This document shows positions 6,683 to 9,699 of a stretch of DNA of 9,699 bases, in pieces. Location: NCBI RefSeq assembly GCF_030764225.1, contig NZ_JASAXH010000030.1, one strand, 5' to 3'. A model generated the notes under the pieces. The model saw only the letters and a list, made by a program, of their open reading frames with translations. It did not search any database and had not been told where the DNA came from. Every line of letters starts with the position of its first letter. The first letter of the stretch is position 1. Source of the DNA: Phocoenobacter atlanticus (lineage in GTDB: Bacteria > Pseudomonadota > Gammaproteobacteria > Enterobacterales > Pasteurellaceae). The position numbers and the translations under genes were made by a program.

Positions 6683-6957
6683 AGTACCAAATAGTGACCT
6701 CAAGGACTTTTATCAAGTCAATGAAAAAATTGGATATTCATACACAAAAACAAATCAAAAGCTGGATTATTAAAAATAATGATTTAATCGCGAGTAATCC
6801 GAGAATAATAGGTAAAAACCTCAAAGGAAACTTAAAAAACTATTGGAGATATCGTATTGGCGATTACCGACTACTTACGCAAATTGAGGATGATAAGTTA
6901 GTCCTAATATTACTGAGTGCAGGGCATAGAAAAAATATTTACAATCAACAAAAATAA
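6679..6957 (+). CDS. RelE/ParE-superfamily toxin, copy 2 (92 aa)
   Basis: Same protein as copy 1 apart from D62, T67 and V75. The RYRIGDYRLL segment and the SAGHRKNIY end are intact, so it is predicted to be active. The start at ATG 6679 is preferred over the in-frame ATG at 6661 because the ATGA overlap with the antitoxin stop is typical of this operon type. It is followed 19 bases later by a strong hairpin terminator. Confidence 0.9.
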   Translation: MKYQIVTSRTFIKSMKKLDIHTQKQIKSWIIKNNDLIASNPRIIGKNLKGNLKNYWRYRIGDYRLLTQIEDDKLVLILLSAGHRKNIYNQQK

Positions 6958-6976
6958 AGTTTTGAGACTATAAAAA

Positions 6977-7006
6977 CCTGTATTGTTTTTGGCAATACAG
7001 GTTTTT
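6977..7006. terminator. Terminator after RelBE copy 2 (CCTGTATTG family)
   Basis: CCTGTATTG (6977-6985), 7-base loop, CAATACAGG (6993-7001), then five T; an A-run precedes it, so it can act both ways. The loop sequence TTTTTGG is shared with the D terminator on the other strand. Confidence 0.8.
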
Positions 7007-7022
7007 GTTTTTGAATGATAGT

Positions 7023-7054
7023 AAAAAATATAGGCAAGTAAACTCACCTATATT
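7023..7054 (-). terminator. Intrinsic terminator of higBA
   Basis: Read on the minus strand, AATATAGG (7054-7047) pairs with CCTATATT (7034-7027), followed by a T6 run. It begins 18 bases after the higA stop codon. Confidence 0.75.
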
Positions 7055-7071
7055 TTGAGATTATATGAAAT

Positions 7072-7392
7072 TTACACAGTTCGTGAAATCGTATCCTCAT
7101 TTTTGTATTTAACAGGAATAACGTTATACTCTCTATTCATTTGTTCTACTTGCCACAAATCATAAGCTAACTGCATTTGTAACCAAGTTTCAGGGGTTGG
7201 ACCTCGTCCTAACCATTTATGTAAACGAATTGCCATATCAGGGGTAATGGCAGACTTTTCATTAAGTAATCTTGATAAAGTTACTCGTGAAATCCCGAGC
7301 TGTCTTGCGGCTTCTGTTATTGTTAAACCAAGCTCTGGTAAAATATCTTCTCTAATAATTGCCATCGGGTGGGCGGGACTATACATTCTCAT
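7072..7392 (-). CDS. higA: HigA-family antitoxin, Xre-type helix-turn-helix (106 aa)
   Basis: MRMYSPAHPMAIIREDILPELGLT is the standard start of the HigA/VapI family. A helix-turn-helix lies at about residues 24-57 (LTITEAARQLGISRVTLSRLLNEK, split over helices 2 and 3), followed by the family's WLQMQLAYDLWQ segment. Known members bind HigB and repress their own operon. It is the second gene of a toxin-first operon, 11 bases after higB. A good RBS, AAGGA, lies 8 bases before the start and overlaps the higB stop, suggesting coupled translation. The protein is full length. Confidence 0.93.
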   Translation of the reverse strand: MRMYSPAHPMAIIREDILPELGLTITEAARQLGISRVTLSRLLNEKSAITPDMAIRLHKWLGRGPTPETWLQMQLAYDLWQVEQMNREYNVIPVKYKNEDTISRTV

Positions 7393-7403
7393 ATTTTCAT
7401 TCC

Positions 7404-7682
7404 TTAATGATAATCTTGATAATTTACAATTTCTGCATCACCATTTTCAAATTTAAAAGTAATACGCCAATTTCCATTTACTTTGACACTCCAATGTTCT
7501 TGTAAATTACCTGATAACTTATGTAAATTATAGCTAGGTAAATTAAGCTCTTGAACATCTTTTGCTTTCTCTAAAATGGTTAAAATACGATTAAGTTTAT
7601 TTTTATGGGATGTGATAATCCCAGCTGTAGAACCTGTTTTAAAAAACTTTTCTAATCCTTTATGTTTAAATGAAATAATCAC
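7404..7682 (-). CDS. higB: HigB-family toxin (RelE-like mRNA interferase, 92 aa)
   Basis: The sequence fits the plasmid-maintenance killer/HigB family: MIISFKHKGLEKFF at the start, LHKLSGNLQEHWSVKVNGNWRITFKF at residues 53-78 and the VNYQDYH end (86-92). Known HigB proteins cleave translated mRNA at the ribosome; Arg73 and the C-terminal Tyr91-His92 are at the usual functional positions. The toxin-before-antitoxin order is characteristic of higBA. It has its own promoter at 7716-7744 and only a weak ribosome-binding site, which would keep toxin translation low relative to antitoxin. It is not closely related to the two RelE-type copies nearby. Confidence 0.93.
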   Translation of the reverse strand: MIISFKHKGLEKFFKTGSTAGIITSHKNKLNRILTILEKAKDVQELNLPSYNLHKLSGNLQEHWSVKVNGNWRITFKFENGDAEIVNYQDYH

Positions 7683-7715
7683 AAAAGTTGACCTATTTAC
7701 TTTTAAATTTGAGTT

Positions 7716-7744
7716 ATTGTAAGCTGTATAGATACGCTTATCAA
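7716..7744 (-). promoter_or_regulatory. higBA promoter with a palindromic operator candidate
   Basis: Minus strand: -35 TTGATA (7744-7739), 17-base spacer, -10 TACAAT (7721-7716), about 35 bases from the higB start. Inside the spacer GTAT-CT-ATAC (7735-7726) is an inverted repeat placed where HigA binding would block RNA polymerase. Confidence 0.7.
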
Positions 7745-7775
7745 GAGGTCTATTTCAGTATTACTAATAAAAAAA

Positions 7776-7800
7776 CCTGTATTGCCAAAAACAATACAGG
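7776..7800 (-). terminator. Terminator of paralogue D (CCTGTATTG family)
   Basis: CCTGTATTG (7776-7784), 7-base loop, CAATACAGG (7792-7800). Read on the minus strand it ends in a T-run (complement of A7 at 7769-7775). It lies about 90 bases after the D stop, inside the trailer shared with A. Confidence 0.8.
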
Positions 7801-7855
7801 TTTTTAATTTTCTTATTCAACCTCAAACAAAGTTGCAAAATATGATCAACATCTT

Positions 7856-7864
7856 ACCGCTTGT
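7856..7864 (-). other. DNA-uptake signal 9-mer (ACAAGCGGT)
   Basis: Perfect copy, on the minus strand, of the 9-mer over-represented in Actinobacillus/Mannheimia-type Pasteurellaceae genomes and favoured by their competence machinery. It lies between the D stop codon and its terminator. Confidence 0.75.
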
Positions 7865-7889
7865 TTAAGGTGACGGTGATATTACCAAA

Positions 7890-9416
7890 CTAGATAATAT
7901 TAACGGTAATATCAGCATCAACTATTAAGTTATTTCCAGCACCATCAGTATATGTAACATACTTATCGTTCGTAGCTGTTTCTGTGAAACCACCTGTTAG
8001 CTTAAGAGTAGCCTCTTCAGAGTGATTAGAATAATAATGGTCTGTTACTCTAATATTCTTAGATGCACTAACTATTTTGTCAATCTCTGCAGCTGAGAAA
8101 GTAAATTTTTCATTATCCTGTAAATAAATATGTGTTAAACCATCTAAACTAGCAAGTGTACCTATCTTAGTTAGTGACACCGGCTCATAGATGAATAAGA
8201 GATCTGCATTACCATCAATAATACCATCACTGTCTGATGCTCTATTATCCCTAGCTATAAACAATTTCTCATTAGCATTGTTATAGAAATTCTCTTCTGA
8301 GAAAGTTATCACTTTATTTCCTTGTTTATCAATTGAGAATTCTTTTCTGCCAATTAGCTGATCTAGATCATTGTACGACATTTCGTTACCCCACTGACTT
8401 CCACTTGGTCTTGTAACAAGCGATTCAACGAAACGTCCCTCTTCATTATAAGTATATTCCATACTATTGATAGGCGATTTATTTCCTTCTGCATCCAATT
8501 TAGATATTTTTCTTTCAACTGTTTGATCCCAATCATTAATAGCTGGATACTCTCTTAATTGATCGTATGTTCCATCTCCATTAAAGTCCTCTTCCCATGT
8601 AGCCTGGTTCCCATTTTCATCGTAAGTATATCTGTCATTTCTGATTGGTTTATGATTTGCAGATAAAGTAGTTGCCTTGATAAGGTTATTATTATCATCG
8701 TAGAAATGTAATTTTGTTGTTTCTAGAGTTCCATCATTATCATTATCTACTGCAACTGTTTTAATATTGCCATTGTCATAATAAGTATAAATAGTTGATG
8801 AATCAGGTTCTCCATCATCATTTTTATCATGATGTACTTTCTTCACCAAGCCATTATCATAATATTCATAAGTCTTCGATGATAAAGCACCACCAAACTG
8901 AGTCATTTCCTTAGCAACTGACCCATCAGGATTATAGTCAAAAGATATTACTTTATCGTCAGCTCCATCCATATTAAGGTCGATTTTCTCTTTCTTGATA
9001 GTACCATCGGAATTATATTCAAAAGATGATTTATAATCTTTATCACCATCATTATAGAAATCATATTCAGAATCTAGCACTTCTCCTCGACCATCACGAG
9101 TAATTCTATCGGTGCGACCACTAATACCTTTTTCATCACCTCGTTTATCTACATCAAACTTAACAGTGATGATACCTTCTTCATCAACATTAGTAATGGT
9201 GCCTTTTTCAATAGTAGTTATATTGTGCTTGTCAATAATAGTATTGGTTATTGCATCTGGAGTTCCATCGCTCTCTTTATCAATTATCTCTGTTGTTTTG
9301 TTTAGTTTGCCATCATCAGTAGTATCTGATTTGATAATTGTAGACTCTGGATTACCATCTCCGTCCTCGTCAGTTTCAGTGACTGTTGATACAGCGGAGG
9401 ATAGGTTGTAACGCAT
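7890..9416 (-). CDS. Paralogue D: acidic calcium-loop/YD-like repeat protein, putative type I-secreted surface protein (508 aa)
   Basis: Function is unknown. It starts MRYNLSSAVSTVTETDEDGDG; the first 14 codons differ from those of A by one base. Calcium-loop-like motifs include DEDGDGNPE, DKESDGTPD, DLNMDGADD, DKNDDGEPD, DNDNDGTLE and DFNGDGTYD. The conserved module is present in diverged form (KGTIT at about 71-75, GISGRTD at 97-103). The middle has clear YD-type steps (EYYDNGLVKKVHHDKNDDG, YTYYDNGNIKTVAVDNDNDG) with 26-28 residue spacing. The C-terminal block is less typical at first (FSAAEIDKI) but ends in GNNLIVDADITVNII. There is no signal peptide; type I export is inferred from the tail. 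Leader and trailer match A in opposite orientation. Confidence 0.88.
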   Translation of the reverse strand: MRYNLSSAVSTVTETDEDGDGNPESTIIKSDTTDDGKLNKTTEIIDKESDGTPDAITNTIIDKHNITTIEKGTITNVDEEGIITVKFDVDKRGDEKGISGRTDRITRDGRGEVLDSEYDFYNDGDKDYKSSFEYNSDGTIKKEKIDLNMDGADDKVISFDYNPDGSVAKEMTQFGGALSSKTYEYYDNGLVKKVHHDKNDDGEPDSSTIYTYYDNGNIKTVAVDNDNDGTLETTKLHFYDDNNNLIKATTLSANHKPIRNDRYTYDENGNQATWEEDFNGDGTYDQLREYPAINDWDQTVERKISKLDAEGNKSPINSMEYTYNEEGRFVESLVTRPSGSQWGNEMSYNDLDQLIGRKEFSIDKQGNKVITFSEENFYNNANEKLFIARDNRASDSDGIIDGNADLLFIYEPVSLTKIGTLASLDGLTHIYLQDNEKFTFSAAEIDKIVSASKNIRVTDHYYSNHSEEATLKLTGGFTETATNDKYVTYTDGAGNNLIVDADITVNII

Positions 9417-9484
9417 TGATTTAACTATGTTTTTAAGTTTTGTTTAATTGCAGTATTAAAATATGTAGGCTGTACATTTTTGTG
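9375..9484. repeat. Outer inverted repeat, arm at D
   Basis: Counterpart of 1-110, positions summing to 9485 without gaps. Identity ends immediately after the invariant 25-bp block (9375-9399), where the gene bodies begin to differ. Confidence 0.95.
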
Positions 9485-9568
9485 TAAAAAATATACTTTT
9501 TTAAAGGAGTTTTAAAAATAATAATACGTAGAATTTTTACTATTTTAATGTCATTTATGGATTTTAAT
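9417..9568 (-). promoter_or_regulatory. Leader/promoter region of D
   Basis: Bases 9417-9484 are identical to the leader of A, and the full 152 bases align with the leader of C. Possible boxes on the minus strand are TTTACA (9488-9483), 17 bases, CATATT (9465-9460), or a nearer TTTAAT. No Shine-Dalgarno sequence is evident. The distal conserved block (9531-9568) follows the IS630 transposase stop by about 17 bases, so part of it could be the end of that element. Confidence 0.5.
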
Positions 9569-9585
9569 GATTTATATCTAAAGTA

Positions 9586-9699
9586 TTATAATTTGACATA
9601 GTTAAAATATTCCTGAAATAAAAAGTCAATATCATCACATCTTAACTTCTTCCTAATAGACTTGGCTTGAGCCCACTTTTTTTCAATGGGATTCAAGTC
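9586..9699 (-). CDS. IS630-family transposase, C-terminal 37 residues (partial at the window edge)
   Basis: The minus-strand frame reads DLNPIEKKWAQAKSIRKK then LRCDDIDFLFQEYFNYVKL and stops at 9586-9588. DLNPIE is the signature around the last catalytic Glu of the DDE domain in IS630/Tc1-mariner-type transposases, and the Trp and basic run after it are also typical. Only the end is visible, so it is unknown whether the gene is intact. It transcribes toward D and could place D near an IS end. Confidence 0.85.
   Translation of the reverse strand, partial: DLNPIEKKWAQAKSIRKKLRCDDIDFLFQEYFNYVKL

Larger units (their letters stand above)
6388..6958. repeat. Right arm of the 571-bp inverted duplication carrying RelBE
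   Basis: Mirror of 1652-2222. The sequence outside the arm is unrelated to that outside the left arm, so the duplication boundary is sharp. The 4165 bases between the arms hold the IS256 remnant, B and C. Confidence 0.9.
6973..7054. repeat. Right arm of the inverted double-hairpin repeat boxing RelBE copy 2
   Basis: Pairs with 6253-6332 in inverted orientation. The arms are about 80 bp and nearly identical, separated by about 640 bp, which is long enough for homologous inversion of the operon. Confidence 0.85.
7771..7871. repeat. 3' trailer repeat of D, inverted relative to the trailer of A
   Basis: Counterpart of 1519-1618, with the uptake-signal 9-mer and terminator in the same order relative to the gene. 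Confidence 0.75.

Noticed and set aside
1..9699. Recombinase gene within the window that would act on the inverted repeats
   Set aside because: No tyrosine or serine recombinase motif is seen in any frame; the only recombination-type proteins are IS256 and IS630 transposase pieces.

Overview
The window is AT-rich bacterial DNA, most likely from a member of the Pasteurellaceae in the Actinobacillus/Mannheimia/Bibersteinia branch. The clue is the 9-mer ACAAGCGGT, the DNA-uptake signal of that branch. It occurs perfectly once (7856-7864, minus strand) and with one mismatch once (1526-1534), each just downstream of a large gene. There are no housekeeping genes. The region is an accessory island of four related large genes, three toxin-antitoxin modules and remnants of two insertion-sequence families.

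Layout, left to right: paralogue A (69-1499, +); a RelB/RelE-type module (1653-2149, -); a decayed IS256-family transposase (2247-2560, +); paralogue B (2651-4051, -); a 352-bp divergent intergenic region; paralogue C (4404-6242, +), open except for a TAG at codon 3; a near-identical inverted copy of the RelB/RelE-type module (6461-6957, +); a HigB/HigA module (7072-7682, -); paralogue D (7890-9416, -); and the C-terminal end of an IS630-family transposase running off the right edge (9586-9699, -). Apart from HigBA and the IS pieces, the plan is a nested palindrome: A faces D, the two RelBE copies face each other, and B and C diverge from the centre.

The four paralogues (A-D) encode very acidic proteins of about 466-612 residues. 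Each has a short shared N-terminus with the core SAVSTVTE, many DxDxDGxxD-type calcium-loop motifs, a conserved TGTIT module, YD-like repeats of about 27 residues and a conserved C-terminal block of about 70 residues ending in a DITV-type hydrophobic tail. They have no N-terminal signal peptide. The tail resembles the ends of type I-secreted repeat proteins and adhesins, so export by a type I system is a reasonable inference, but no exporter lies in the window.

The most interesting signal is at the 5' ends. All four genes share a 25-bp block with no substitutions, spanning codons 6-14, although synonymous changes are common a few codons later. Between the divergent genes B and C this block is part of a perfect 29-bp inverted repeat (4010-4038 / 4417-4445). 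The 378 bp between the arms hold both leaders and both start codons, one functional (B) and one followed by TAG (C). Inverting that segment would put the working start on body C and the nonsense leader on body B, making an either/or switch. The same block in A and D would allow wider shuffling. Whether inversion happens cannot be decided from one sequence, and no recombinase gene is present here.
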